A stretch of DNA of 64,000 nucleotides from Zoogloea oleivorans (GTDB taxonomy: Bacteria > Pseudomonadota > Gammaproteobacteria > Burkholderiales > Rhodocyclaceae): assembly GCA_030157785.1 (NCBI GenBank), contig JAOAUC010000019.1:17108-81107 (forward strand), read 5' to 3'. Under the pieces are notes generated by a model that saw only the letters and a program-made list of their open reading frames with translations, was not told the origin of the DNA and did not search any database. Positions 8,785 to 19,737 of the stretch are shown here, in pieces (positions within the stretch are counted from its first letter, which is position 1; each line of letters begins with the position of its first letter). A program made the translations under genes and the position numbers.

Positions 8785-10064
8785 TGCTGATGGCGCAGGG
8801 CATCAACGATATTCATGCGGGATGCTTTCCAGGCCGGGAAGACACTGGCCAGCAGCGTAGTCAGAAAGGCCAGCAAAAACCCGTCCATGGCCAGAGCGGG
8901 CGAAATCAGGATCTCGCCGATATAGCCGCGGGCCATGCCAGGCGGCGGAGGCATGGGAATGCCGATGTGCGAGATGAGAGCCCCGAGCGACATGCCCCCC
9001 GCCACGCCGATCACGCCGCCGACGACACCGAGGATCACGCCTTCAAGAATGAACATGCCCAGGATTCCCTTGCGCCGCACACCGATGGCCATTGACGTCC
9101 CGATTTCATTGGTCCGCTCGATCACCGACATGGTCAGCGTATTGGAAATGCTCAGGATGACGATGAGGGCAATCAGCAGGCGGACAACGCCGACCTGCTT
9201 GGAGAACAACTCGACCGTCTTGTTATAGAAGTCAGCCAGATCGCTCCACGGAATGATCTCGAAGGCCTTCGGATCCAGGCCCTCCCTGAGAAACGCCACC
9301 ACACCGCGGGTGTCCTCGGTTTTCGAAAGGAGCACCACCCAGGTGGTCGCGCCTTCAACACGCATCAACTTGCGCGCCACGTCGATCGGTGCACGCAGCA
9401 CAGCATCGTCGTAAGCCTTGGTAATGGTTGCAAAAATCCCCGTGACCGTCAGCTCGACAGCATTGACGCTGCCGCTGCTCGTCGTAGCCATCAGCACGAC
9501 CCGATCACCAACCGTCGCCCCCAGGTTGGAAGCCAGCCCTTCGCCGAGTGACACCGAAAGAGGCGGGCTTTCATGCAGCGCCTTGCCCTTCACGATGGTG
9601 ATGGCGCGGGAAATGGATGCTTCCTTGACCGGATCGATACCCTCGCCAAGAAAGGAGATTGTTTCTTCACCCTTGCTCAGGAGTCCGCTGAAGGCCAGCC
9701 GCGGCGTAGTGGTAACGATCCGCGGATCCTGGGGAACACCATCCAGCCTGGACGGCAGCAGGAACTTGTAGGGATCGCCCAGGCCGTGGTCGAGATAGCC
9801 CGGACGGGTAATCTGCACATGCCCGAGCTGGGAATGGATCGTGGCTTCCCGCAGATCCTGGAAAATCCAGTGGATGAATCCTCCGGCGAGAAGAAAGGCC
9901 ATGACGCCGCCGCTGACCGTCGTCAACGCCAGCACGCTGCGCTTCCTCTGGCGGGCAAGATTCTTCACGGCCAACTGGACCTGCAACCAGACCCGCGGGA
10001 GTTGAGCTTTGATGGAATCGAGCATGGGGGCGACTGTTCGGAAAGGCCTAGTGCATAAACGCAT
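8781..10064 (-). CDS. FtsX/MacB-type ABC transporter permease (first of a tandem pair)
   Basis: Up to 427 residues, paralogous to the next permease: N-terminal helix near 45-65, periplasmic domain, then three helices with the shared IGIPMPPPP loop near the C-terminus. The 5'-most ATG is at 10064, but an internal ATG at 10025 (MLDSIKAQLPRVWLQVQLA) gives the more usual N-terminus; neither has a good ribosome-binding site. The pair lacks a nearby nucleotide-binding subunit, so it must borrow one from elsewhere or be non-transporting. Known homologues work as heterodimers in the inner membrane. The substrate cannot be read from the sequence. Confidence 0.83.
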   Translation of the reverse strand: MRLCTRPFRTVAPMLDSIKAQLPRVWLQVQLAVKNLARQRKRSVLALTTVSGGVMAFLLAGGFIHWIFQDLREATIHSQLGHVQITRPGYLDHGLGDPYKFLLPSRLDGVPQDPRIVTTTPRLAFSGLLSKGEETISFLGEGIDPVKEASISRAITIVKGKALHESPPLSVSLGEGLASNLGATVGDRVVLMATTSSGSVNAVELTVTGIFATITKAYDDAVLRAPIDVARKLMRVEGATTWVVLLSKTEDTRGVVAFLREGLDPKAFEIIPWSDLADFYNKTVELFSKQVGVVRLLIALIVILSISNTLTMSVIERTNEIGTSMAIGVRRKGILGMFILEGVILGVVGGVIGVAGGMSLGALISHIGIPMPPPPGMARGYIGEILISPALAMDGFLLAFLTTLLASVFPAWKASRMNIVDALRHQQ

Positions 10065-10113
10065 TCATTGAACACGATGCCGGACATTCACGCAACTGCG
10101 CTCCCCCAAACAT

Positions 10114-11148
10114 TCAGGCGGCACCAAACACTTTGGAGAGGGGCAGACGCAGGGAGCGCACGGGCGTTCGCGTCGGTTTTCCAACCCGGAGCATGATGTG
10201 AAGCCGCTCGCCCCGCCCAAGTCCCAGGTGTGCCGACAGACCATCCACGGCCTTGCGGACCCGGGGCTCCCAAGGCGAGGAAGCCAGACGTCCATCCTGA
10301 AGCCGGGTCTGCTGATCCGCGATCACGTAATACGGGTGCACCGCCCAGCCCCGGCGGTTCAGTTCGATCCAGGCCCTCTGCATGAGACGGCCCGCATCCG
10401 GGATATCGGGCGTAGCGCCGGAACCCACCACCGAGACGATCATTGAGGCGTTGGTCAGCGACTGGATCTCGGCCTGCGCCATGATCCGGTAAATGTGCAG
10501 TTTGTTGAGCACCGCCATGCGCGACCAGTCCTGAATGAAGCGCATGAACAGCCCGCCACCAGGGGGAAGATTCACCGTCCGGATGTCGAGCCCGTCACCT
10601 CGGGCGACTTCCTCCTCGCCGAAGCGCAAGCTACCCATCAGCCACTCATGAAGATCGCGGGTACAAAACCGGGCATGGCAACAAACTCGCGCGGCCGATG
10701 CCAGCGGCTCGAACGAAGGGGCACCGACCGCCAGGTGCAAGCGCGCCGCCCCCTGCGTCATCGCCCCCAGCGTACCGAGCAAATCGGCCTCCGGCGCTGG
10801 CGTAGTGAACGGAAAACGATTGGTATGCCGGGCAAACAGGGGATGATCCAGGTCACCAGGGAAAGGAGAAGCCGGAATCTGCGCCCTGAAGTAAGGCGCT
10901 CCATCCATCTCCCGACGCCACGCCACCGCGCTCAGGCCGCTGATCTGGGCCAGATTCTCCGCGACAGCACCTACCGAAATCAGGGTTCCATGCCCTGCAA
11001 CACCAAAGGGATCCTTCCCCTCGTGAGGCCGGTAGCTGACTTCGATTTCATCTCCAAGCTGCTCGATCCGGCACGGCTGGCTGTTGTCCGCCGACGGAGC
11101 AGCGGACATCGCCCGGGCGGCCATCAGAAAACGGTTCATCTCGTTCAT
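10114..11148 (-). CDS. Nitroreductase-fold flavoprotein (putative)
   Basis: A 344-residue protein from the preferred ATG (MNEMNRFLMAARAMSAAPS); an upstream in-frame ATG at 11196 would add 16 unlikely residues. The motif APSADNSQPCRI matches the FMN-phosphate-binding start of nitroreductases (usual form PSxxNxQPW), and AVAENL/GATPDIPDAGRLMQRAWIEL segments fit the second half of the fold. The length is above that of simple nitroreductases (about 200), so this is the longer two-domain-like type. Substrate unknown. It sits between the ABC permease pair and a PEP-CTERM gene on the same strand, but the terminators upstream suggest separate transcription. Confidence 0.6.
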   Translation of the reverse strand: MNEMNRFLMAARAMSAAPSADNSQPCRIEQLGDEIEVSYRPHEGKDPFGVAGHGTLISVGAVAENLAQISGLSAVAWRREMDGAPYFRAQIPASPFPGDLDHPLFARHTNRFPFTTPAPEADLLGTLGAMTQGAARLHLAVGAPSFEPLASAARVCCHARFCTRDLHEWLMGSLRFGEEEVARGDGLDIRTVNLPPGGGLFMRFIQDWSRMAVLNKLHIYRIMAQAEIQSLTNASMIVSVVGSGATPDIPDAGRLMQRAWIELNRRGWAVHPYYVIADQQTRLQDGRLASSPWEPRVRKAVDGLSAHLGLGRGERLHIMLRVGKPTRTPVRSLRLPLSKVFGAA

Positions 11149-11255
11149 ACAGGGTTCCGATCTAGCAGGGATGGAGAAGAGAAAGAGTCGCGGCAAGCTC
11201 CGGCTTTTCCAACAGCTAGTTTAACAACAGCTATCAAATCATCATTTCAAAAGGC

Positions 11256-11282
11256 AAAAAAAAACCGCTGCAAACGCAGCGG
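11256..11282 (-). terminator. Rho-independent terminator of the PEP-CTERM gene
   Basis: Inverted repeat CCGCTGC-AAAC-GCAGCGG followed, in the reverse-strand sense, by nine T residues. It lies directly behind a second hairpin (11294-11315) and ends the PEP-CTERM transcript before the nitroreductase-like gene. Confidence 0.9.
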
Positions 11283-11293
11283 CTTTTCTGTCG

Positions 11294-11315
11294 GTGACCG
11301 ATTTGCATCGGTCAC
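11294..11315 (-). repeat. Perfect 9-bp inverted repeat next to the terminator
   Basis: GTGACCGAT-TTGC-ATCGGTCAC lies 15 bp after the stop codon of the PEP-CTERM gene, between it and the true terminator. It has no T-run, so it may be an mRNA 3'-stabilising hairpin rather than a terminator. Confidence 0.7.
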
Positions 11316-11329
11316 AGGCAAGGCCAATA

Positions 11330-12103
11330 TTACTTGGCGCTGCGACGACGGGCGAAACCCAGACCAGCGATGCCCAGAGCGGACAGCAGCAGGGAGGCGG
11401 GCTCAGGGATGGAGTTACCCTTCAGTTCGCCCGTGCCGAACAGGCCGAAACCGTCCGGGGTCACGTAGCCGTTCGGGAGCGGCTGGTAGGAGGAGCTGAA
11501 GGAGAAGTCAGCGCCGTGGCCGTCGTTAGCCTTCACGGAATTGGTGTTGAAGTTGGCTGCAGCCAGGCCGCCAACAACGTCGAAGAGGCCAGCGCCGCTG
11601 CCGTCGTCATTGCCCGTGCCCAGGGTGCCCTTGGCGATTTCGCCGAACAGGCTGGTCACCCAACCGTTGGCCTGGATGTCGTTGTAACCAACCAGGTCAA
11701 GCCACAGCACGCCGTCGGTGGCAGTGGTCTTGGCGTCAGCATCGAAATCCGGGGTGGTGTCCACGTAGATCTTGAGCCAGCCGCCGGTGAAGCCGAGGAT
11801 GTCGTCGGTCGCGGAGGTGGTGGTATCAACGTAGGTCAGGGTGTGGCCGCCGAATTCGAAGGTCAGCTCGCAGCCCGGGCAGAAAACGCCAGCGCCGGTG
11901 TTGTTGAGGGTTTGCACCACACCGATACCACCCAGAGCGCCGCCCGGGGCCACGGCGGATTCAAAGATCGAACCTTGGGAAGTAAAGTCGAAACCGGAAG
12001 CCGGGTTCCAGACAACACCACCGATGTTGATGGCGGCGAAAGCGTTAACGCTGGCAGCGGCGAAGAGGCCGACAGCAATCTTGGTCAGAGTGGTTTTTTT
12101 CAT
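11330..12103 (-). CDS. PEP-CTERM sorting-signal exported protein
   Basis: A 257-residue secreted protein. Residues 1-23 are a Sec signal peptide (MKKTTLTKIAVGLFAAASVNAFA). The C-terminus is a textbook exosortase signal: an IPEPASL motif, a hydrophobic helix (LLSALGIAGLGFA) and the basic tail RRRSAK. It should be cleaved and anchored or released by an EpsH-type exosortase encoded elsewhere, in connection with exopolysaccharide or biofilm matrix. The middle is Gly/Asp/Thr-rich with two cysteines (FCPGCEL) and no known domain. It is monocistronic, preceded by a candidate sigma-54 promoter and followed by two hairpins. Confidence 0.88.
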   Translation of the reverse strand: MKKTTLTKIAVGLFAAASVNAFAAINIGGVVWNPASGFDFTSQGSIFESAVAPGGALGGIGVVQTLNNTGAGVFCPGCELTFEFGGHTLTYVDTTTSATDDILGFTGGWLKIYVDTTPDFDADAKTTATDGVLWLDLVGYNDIQANGWVTSLFGEIAKGTLGTGNDDGSGAGLFDVVGGLAAANFNTNSVKANDGHGADFSFSSSYQPLPNGYVTPDGFGLFGTGELKGNSIPEPASLLLSALGIAGLGFARRRSAK

Positions 12104-12147
12104 GGTTTAGTGTCCTATTGGCTGAGTTGAGAACCGCGATCTACATT

Positions 12148-12164
12148 AGCAGCATTCATGCCAA
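12148..12164 (-). promoter_or_regulatory. Candidate sigma-54 (RpoN) promoter of the PEP-CTERM gene
   Basis: Reverse-strand TTGGCATGAATGCTGCT has GG-N10-GC spacing and matches YTGGCACGrNNNTTGCW at nearly every position (T for C at one place in the -24 box and C for T in the -12 box). A start point about 12 nt downstream would leave a leader of roughly 35 nt before the ATG. Sigma-54 with the PrsK/PrsR system is an established regulator of PEP-CTERM genes in related bacteria; the match here is by eye. Confidence 0.6.
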
Positions 12165-12333
12165 CCACTGCGAAAGAAAAAATATGCAAAAAAATCATGG
12201 TGTTAAAAATTCAGAAAAATGAGCCGATTTGCAAATGTAAAAATTATCGACAGTTCACCTCTGGTTTGACATCTGCCTCAAAGCACCTCGACAAACCACG
12301 GCCTACCGAAAGACCGGCAGGCATGCCGAGCCC

Positions 12334-13764
12334 CTAGCGGGATGGGCTTGAAGCAGCCTCGATTTCCAGTGCCAGACTGGCCTGCAGGGCAAATTGCCGT
12401 ACCGCACGACAGCCATCGTCATCCATCGGTTTGCCGTTGCGGTCAGCGTAGAGCACGCCAATCCGCTGGACGGAAGTACCGAAAGGCACCAGGAGCCCCT
12501 CATCGCAGGCCGTCACCTGAATCAGGCGCTTGGTGCCTGGCGTGTTCGGGCGGGTGGCATGAATGTGACAAGACTGTCCGCTGTCGATCGCTGCATCCAG
12601 CACATCATCGGGCTCGCCCTCCATCGGAAAGACAAAGCGCCCACACAGCGCGTCGGCACCGCTCCCCAGCGCCACGCGCCCGACAAGTTTGAGCCGGTCT
12701 TCAGCCAGAAATGCAATGACAACCCGCTCGCAGCCGGCGCCGCGATACACGCCTTCGACAACCAGTTGCAGGATGTCGACGATGCGCGCATGACTCATGA
12801 TCATCTCGCTCAGATCCTGGAGGATGCGCAGTTGAAGCTGCGCATCGGGTCCGGACGGCACGGGCGGCGCGATCGACTCGGACGGCAGCTCGCTCCGGGG
12901 GATCATCTTCGCGGCTTCCGGCGCGCCGAAGGTACGGGCAATCCTGGCCGCCTCTCCGGCGTTGGCGAGAATTTCAGCCTGCATGGCGGCGGCAGGCAAC
13001 CCGACGTAATCGGCCACGTCCCGAAGGCATTGCCGGCCAGCCGGCGTATCCCAGCCCTCCTCGGCTGCGCGGGCAAGGCGCTGCCCCAGCATCACAGCCC
13101 GCTCCGGCCCGCGGCTGCGCGGATCCTGCTCAAGAGCGGCACCGACCAGCGCGCCCAGTTTCCACTCCCGCACCAGGCCAACGGAAAGCTGCCGCAGTGG
13201 AAAACCCAGCACGATCTGCTGGGCTTCCTCGTCCCGGATAGGTGACTGAAGCAGGCAGCGGTCGAGGCTTTTTGCCTGCTCGCCCCCGAAGCACCAAAAG
13301 GCCATTTCGCCCACACGGGCCAAAAGCGCCGCAATGAATACTTCCTCGCCACCGCCTTCGCCCCGCCGCTGCGCCACCCAGCGGGACTGCACTGCGGCAT
13401 GGAAACTGCGGGCCATCTCGGCATGAACCCGGCCGCGAAGGCCGCCGGTGAGCAGCGAATCAATCAGAGAAACGGAGAGTGCGAGTTCGGCGACCGGGTT
13501 GAAACCGAGCACAACAATAGCCCGGGAGACGGTACTCACCCCCTGCCGGCCATGGTTGAAGAAGGCACTGTTGGCGAGCCGCAGCACCTTCGATGTCATC
13601 GGCGCGTCCATCAGGATCACCTTGGCCAGCGCCGACGCCGACGCCCGGTCGTCTCCGAGGATGGTGCGCAGGGATTCAATCGTATGACTGAACACGGGCA
13701 TCTCGCGACCGCGTATGCGGGCGATCCATCCGGTCAGGTCGAGGGGATGTTCATTCTGTGTCAT
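12334..13764 (-). CDS. HDOD domain protein with C-terminal GAF domain
   Basis: A 476-residue cytoplasmic signalling protein. Residues about 20-215 are an HDOD domain (PVFSHTIESLRTILGDDRAS, LAKVILMDAPMTSKVLRLANSAFF), a non-enzymatic relative of HD phosphohydrolases. Residues about 320-470 look like a GAF domain (LQVTACDEGLLVPFG... RIGVLYADR). The chosen ATG (MTQNEHPLD) has an AGAGGT ribosome-binding site 7 nt upstream; the longer open frame adds 21 unlikely residues. HDOD-GAF proteins are linked to stress or motility signalling, but no partner is visible here. It lies alone between the secA terminator and the PEP-CTERM promoter. Confidence 0.8.
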   Translation of the reverse strand: MTQNEHPLDLTGWIARIRGREMPVFSHTIESLRTILGDDRASASALAKVILMDAPMTSKVLRLANSAFFNHGRQGVSTVSRAIVVLGFNPVAELALSVSLIDSLLTGGLRGRVHAEMARSFHAAVQSRWVAQRRGEGGGEEVFIAALLARVGEMAFWCFGGEQAKSLDRCLLQSPIRDEEAQQIVLGFPLRQLSVGLVREWKLGALVGAALEQDPRSRGPERAVMLGQRLARAAEEGWDTPAGRQCLRDVADYVGLPAAAMQAEILANAGEAARIARTFGAPEAAKMIPRSELPSESIAPPVPSGPDAQLQLRILQDLSEMIMSHARIVDILQLVVEGVYRGAGCERVVIAFLAEDRLKLVGRVALGSGADALCGRFVFPMEGEPDDVLDAAIDSGQSCHIHATRPNTPGTKRLIQVTACDEGLLVPFGTSVQRIGVLYADRNGKPMDDDGCRAVRQFALQASLALEIEAASSPSR

Positions 13765-13824
13765 TGGCTTACCTCTTCCCGATATCGGCAGGGCGCCCTT
13801 GTAGCTTGAGGCGGGAAGTAAACG

Positions 13825-13853
13825 CACAAAGCCGGCCCAGGGCCGGCTTTGTG
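13825..13853 (-). terminator. Hairpin terminator downstream of secA
   Basis: 13-bp inverted repeat CACAAAGCCGGCC / GGCCGGCTTTGTG with a CAG loop, 17 bp after the secA stop. The T-run is short, so it is a strong stem with a weak tail. Confidence 0.8.
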
Positions 13854-13869
13854 TTCAAATCATCCAGAC

Positions 13870-16596
<2,727 letters not shown>

Positions 16597-16743
16597 TTGA
16601 TTTGGAAGGAGAAAACGCGGCAAAGGGCGGATTCTATCATGGTGCCCGAAAGCAGCCGTGACAGAGGGCCGGACAGCATGAAAGCTTGTCCGACCCGGGC
16701 ATTGCACCTAGGATGGGGGCGCATTTGCAAATTCCAAGCCCCC

Positions 16744-17175
16744 ATGGCCACCAGTTCGATCGACAATTACCTGGGAAGTGGCGATGCCCTCTCCCGCCTG
16801 CAAGCCCATGCAGGTCGCTTGCTGCGCCTGCAAAGGCAGCTTTCCGAGTTGCTGCCCGACTACATGGCGAGCGCCTGCAAGGTGGCAAACCTGAAGGGCG
16901 ATGAACTGGTGATATTGGTCGACAGCCAGGGGCTGGCAGTCAAGCTGCGCCAGGCAGTGCCGAGCCTGCTGGTGGATTTTTCGAGGATCGGCGTGCTGCT
17001 GCGCGACATCAAGGTGAAGGTGGCTGTGCGGGAATACCGTCAACCTCCGCCGCCCATCCCTCAGCGCCACGTTAGCGACACGACGCGCTCCGGCCTTGGC
17101 GATCTGGCGGCATCCCTGCCCGCCGACTCACCACTGGCCAAAGCGCTCCAGCGCTTCGTCAAACAGGCCGGCTAG
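16744..17175 (+). CDS. dciA: DUF721 protein, DciA-type replicative helicase loader
   Basis: A 143-residue protein from ATG (MATSSIDNYLGSGDALSRL). Residues about 15-100 match DUF721 in pattern (LLRLQRQLSELLPDYM...CKVANLKGDELVILVDSQGLAVKLRQ), followed by a disordered Pro-rich tail. DciA loads DnaB in bacteria that lack DnaC/DnaI, and it lies between lpxC and secA in pseudomonads, the same neighbourhood as here. The very long open frame in which it is embedded upstream is an antisense shadow of secA. Its stop overlaps the end of the convergent small membrane-protein gene. Confidence 0.8.
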   Translation: MATSSIDNYLGSGDALSRLQAHAGRLLRLQRQLSELLPDYMASACKVANLKGDELVILVDSQGLAVKLRQAVPSLLVDFSRIGVLLRDIKVKVAVREYRQPPPPIPQRHVSDTTRSGLGDLAASLPADSPLAKALQRFVKQAG

Positions 17176-17360
17176 ACCAGCGGCACCAGAACCCGCTCGA
17201 GTATCAGCAGCGCAAAGAAAACCAGCGCGGCGATCAACCCGAAGCGGAACAGGCGCCAAGCCAGCGCCAGATAGCGGGGCTCGCGGGTAAACAGGAAGGC
17301 AAACACCGAAGCCCCGATCCCGATTCCCACCAGCACGGCAACAATACGCAGGATCAGCAC
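17172..17360 (-). CDS. Small two-helix membrane protein of unknown function
   Basis: A protein of about 62 residues with two membrane helices (LRIVAVLVGIGIGASVFAFLF and FGLIAALVFFALLILERVLV) separated by a basic loop (TREPRYLALAWRLFR). The GTG at 17360 is chosen because a GAGG element overlapping the lpxC stop is 8 nt upstream; an ATG at 17402 inside lpxC would give 76 residues. It probably forms the tail of the lpxC transcript. I do not recognise a family. Confidence 0.6.
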   Translation of the reverse strand: MLILRIVAVLVGIGIGASVFAFLFTREPRYLALAWRLFRFGLIAALVFFALLILERVLVPLV

Positions 17361-17370
17361 GGCAACGGCC

Positions 17371-18288
17371 TCAAGCGGCAGCGAGGTCGAACAGGTGTGC
17401 AACGGCCGCCGGGGTGCTCGCCTCGTCCTCGAAAGTCACAATTTCCCAAGCCGTGCGATCTTCCAGCAAGACGCGCAGGATCTGGTTGTTGAGGGCGTGA
17501 CCGGCCTTGTAGGCGCTGTAGGAGGCGAGCAGCGAATGCCCGGCCAGGTAAAGATCGCCAATGGCATCGAGCACTTTGTGCTTCACGAATTCGTCGGCGT
17601 AGCGCAATCCGTCCGCGTTGAGCACCCGGTATTCGTCCATCACGATCGCGTTATCGAGGCTACCCCCCAGACCGAGGCCGTTGGCGCGCATGAACTCCAC
17701 GTCCTGCATGAAACCGAAGGTCCGGGCACGCGCGACTTCGCGCACGTAAGAATTATTGGCGAAATCCACCGTCACCGAGGTACCGGTGCTATCGATGGCC
17801 GGGTGGTTGAAGAGGATTGAGAAGCTCAGCTTGAAGCCATCGTAGGGCTCAAGACGCACCCACTTGTCACCTTCCACGTACTCCACCGGCTTCGTCACAC
17901 GCAAAAATCGCTTGGGCGCCTTTTGCTCCTCGATGCCGGCAGACTGGATCAGGAAGACGAAAGGCCCGGCGCTACCATCGAGAATCGGGATTTCGGCCGC
18001 ATCCACGTCGATGTGGGCGTTATCTACCCCCAGCCCGGCCAGGGCCGACATAAGGTGTTCAACCGTATTGACCTTGGCACCATCGCGCTGCAGGCCCGAA
18101 CACATGCGGGTGTCGCAAACAGCGTAGGGATCAGCCGGCAGATCGACCACCGGATCGAGATCCACTCGATGGAAGACGATGCCTGTGTCCGGTGCAGCCG
18201 GACGCAGGGTGAGCGTGACCTTGTTGCCGCTGTGGAGACCCACGCCGGTAGCACTGACAACGGTTTTGAGGGTGCGCTGCTTCAACAT
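17371..18288 (-). CDS. lpxC: UDP-3-O-acyl-N-acetylglucosamine deacetylase LpxC
   Basis: A 305-residue zinc deacetylase carrying out the committed step of lipid A synthesis. His78 in the TVEHLMSAL segment and the [15 protein letters not shown] segment near residue 236 provide the zinc ligands; the catalytic Glu precedes His78. The start [21 protein letters not shown] is the standard N-terminus. It lies after ftsZ at the end of the dcw cluster, as in E. coli, but a strong terminator between them suggests its own promoter. Confidence 0.97.
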   Translation of the reverse strand: MLKQRTLKTVVSATGVGLHSGNKVTLTLRPAAPDTGIVFHRVDLDPVVDLPADPYAVCDTRMCSGLQRDGAKVNTVEHLMSALAGLGVDNAHIDVDAAEIPILDGSAGPFVFLIQSAGIEEQKAPKRFLRVTKPVEYVEGDKWVRLEPYDGFKLSFSILFNHPAIDSTGTSVTVDFANNSYVREVARARTFGFMQDVEFMRANGLGLGGSLDNAIVMDEYRVLNADGLRYADEFVKHKVLDAIGDLYLAGHSLLASYSAYKAGHALNNQILRVLLEDRTAWEIVTFEDEASTPAAVAHLFDLAAA

Positions 18289-18378
18289 GATCCGGTTCCG
18301 CGTTCAAGTCATTGAATTTTAACATACGCGCGATGCTGCATCGCAGCACACACCACGCAGTGTTGCGGCCGTACAAAA

Positions 18379-18423
18379 GACAAACGCGCAGCGGACGGAG
18401 GCACGTCCCGCTGCGCGTTTGTC
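18379..18423 (-). terminator. Rho-independent terminator after ftsZ
   Basis: 16-bp perfect inverted repeat (GACAAACGCGCAGCGG and its complement) with a 13-nt loop, followed in the reverse-strand sense by TTTTGT. It should end the dcw transcript and separate ftsZ from lpxC. Confidence 0.88.
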
Positions 18424-18449
18424 AGAGCCACCGAAGCGGCCCGACCCGG

Positions 18450-19586
18450 TCAGTCTGCCTGCTTGCGCAGGAAGGCCGGGATGTCCAGCGTGGACATGCC
18501 GTTGGCGCTCATGGCTTCAACGGTAGTACGGGACGTGCGGCGAATGACGGCCGGCAGTTCCAGGCTGCCGTAATCCACTTCCATACCGATGTTATCGGTA
18601 CCCGTCCGGATGACTTCCATCTTGCGGGGCATCGCGGCAGCGCGCACAGCACCAAGGCCGGTGGCGACCACGGTCACGCGGATGCGGTCTTCCATGCTTT
18701 CTTCAAACACGGTGCCGTACTTGACGAAGGCTTCGGAGGCGGCAAAAGCCTGCACGGTGCGCACGGCATCGCGGACTTCCGACATCTTCAGGTTGCGGCT
18801 GGCGGTGATGTTGATCAGCACGCAACGGGCGCCGGACAGCTCGGTACCTTCGAGCAGCGGCGACACGGCAGCCTGTTCGGCGGCGATGCGGGCACGGTCG
18901 AGACCGGAAGCCTGGGCGGAGCCCATCATTGCGCGGCCCATTTCGGCCATGGCGGTACGCACGTCCTGGAAGTCCACGTTCACCAGGCCGGGAACGTTGA
19001 TGATCTCGGCGATGCCACCCACGGCGCTGGTCAGCACGTTGTCGGCGGAGCGGAAGCAGTCTTCGAAGCCGGCATCGTCGCCATAGACTTCGAGCAGCTT
19101 GTCGTTGAGCACGACGATCAGGGAGTCCACCTGCTTGGAGAGCTCTTCCACGCCGCTTTCAGCAACACGGATACGGTTCTCGAAGTCGAAGGGCTTGGTG
19201 ACCACGGCCACGGTAAGGATGCCCATTTCCTTGGCGATCTCGGCAACCACCGGTGCAGCGCCCGTGCCCGTACCACCGCCCATGCCGGCGGTGATGAAGC
19301 ACATGTGCGCGCCTTCGAGGGCGGCAGCGATGGCGTCGCGGGATTCCTGGGCGGCCGCACGGCCGGCTTCCGGCTTGGAGCCGGCGCCGAGCCCTGTCTT
19401 GCCAAGCTGGACCTTGGTCGGCGACAGGCAGCGCGACAGCGCCTGGGCATCCGTGTTGGCGGTGATGAAATCCACGCCCTGAACGCCTTCGCGGATCATG
19501 TGATCGACGGCATTGCCGCCCGCACCACCGACACCTATCACCTTGATATTGGTGCCGCCGGATGCCTTCTCAACAATTTCAAACAT
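18450..19586 (-). CDS. ftsZ: Cell division GTPase FtsZ
   Basis: A 378-residue tubulin homologue that forms the Z ring. The GTP-binding signature GGGTGTGAAP is intact, the N-terminus (KVIGVGGAGGNAVDHMI) is canonical, and the C-terminal partner-binding peptide DIPAFLRKQAD is present for FtsA/ZipA-type contacts. A strong GGAGG lies 8 nt before the ATG. A 151-bp AT-rich gap separates it from ftsA and probably holds an additional promoter. Confidence 0.98.
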   Translation of the reverse strand: MFEIVEKASGGTNIKVIGVGGAGGNAVDHMIREGVQGVDFITANTDAQALSRCLSPTKVQLGKTGLGAGSKPEAGRAAAQESRDAIAAALEGAHMCFITAGMGGGTGTGAAPVVAEIAKEMGILTVAVVTKPFDFENRIRVAESGVEELSKQVDSLIVVLNDKLLEVYGDDAGFEDCFRSADNVLTSAVGGIAEIINVPGLVNVDFQDVRTAMAEMGRAMMGSAQASGLDRARIAAEQAAVSPLLEGTELSGARCVLINITASRNLKMSEVRDAVRTVQAFAASEAFVKYGTVFEESMEDRIRVTVVATGLGAVRAAAMPRKMEVIRTGTDNIGMEVDYGSLELPAVIRRTSRTTVEAMSANGMSTLDIPAFLRKQAD

Positions 19587-19737
19587 TTACCACGCCTCCA
19601 AGTGAAACTGCGCTGATATTGCCATGCGCAACCGGAATCTATATTTAGTATTAACCTGAAATTTTACAACTAAATAAGAGGCCGCCACACACAATTAGTC
19701 ATATAAATTCAACCCGTTACACGGGCTTCGCTACCGC
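19587..19737 (-). promoter_or_regulatory. AT-rich ftsA-ftsZ intergenic region, probable internal ftsZ promoter
   Basis: The only sizeable AT-rich gap within the division genes. In the reverse sense it holds a small CCCGT-GTA-ACGGG hairpin just after the ftsA stop, followed by TTGAATTT (possible partial terminator), and a TTGTAA...TAAATA pair with a 16-bp spacer about 90 nt before ftsZ. These are weak matches, listed as a region rather than a defined promoter. Confidence 0.4.
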
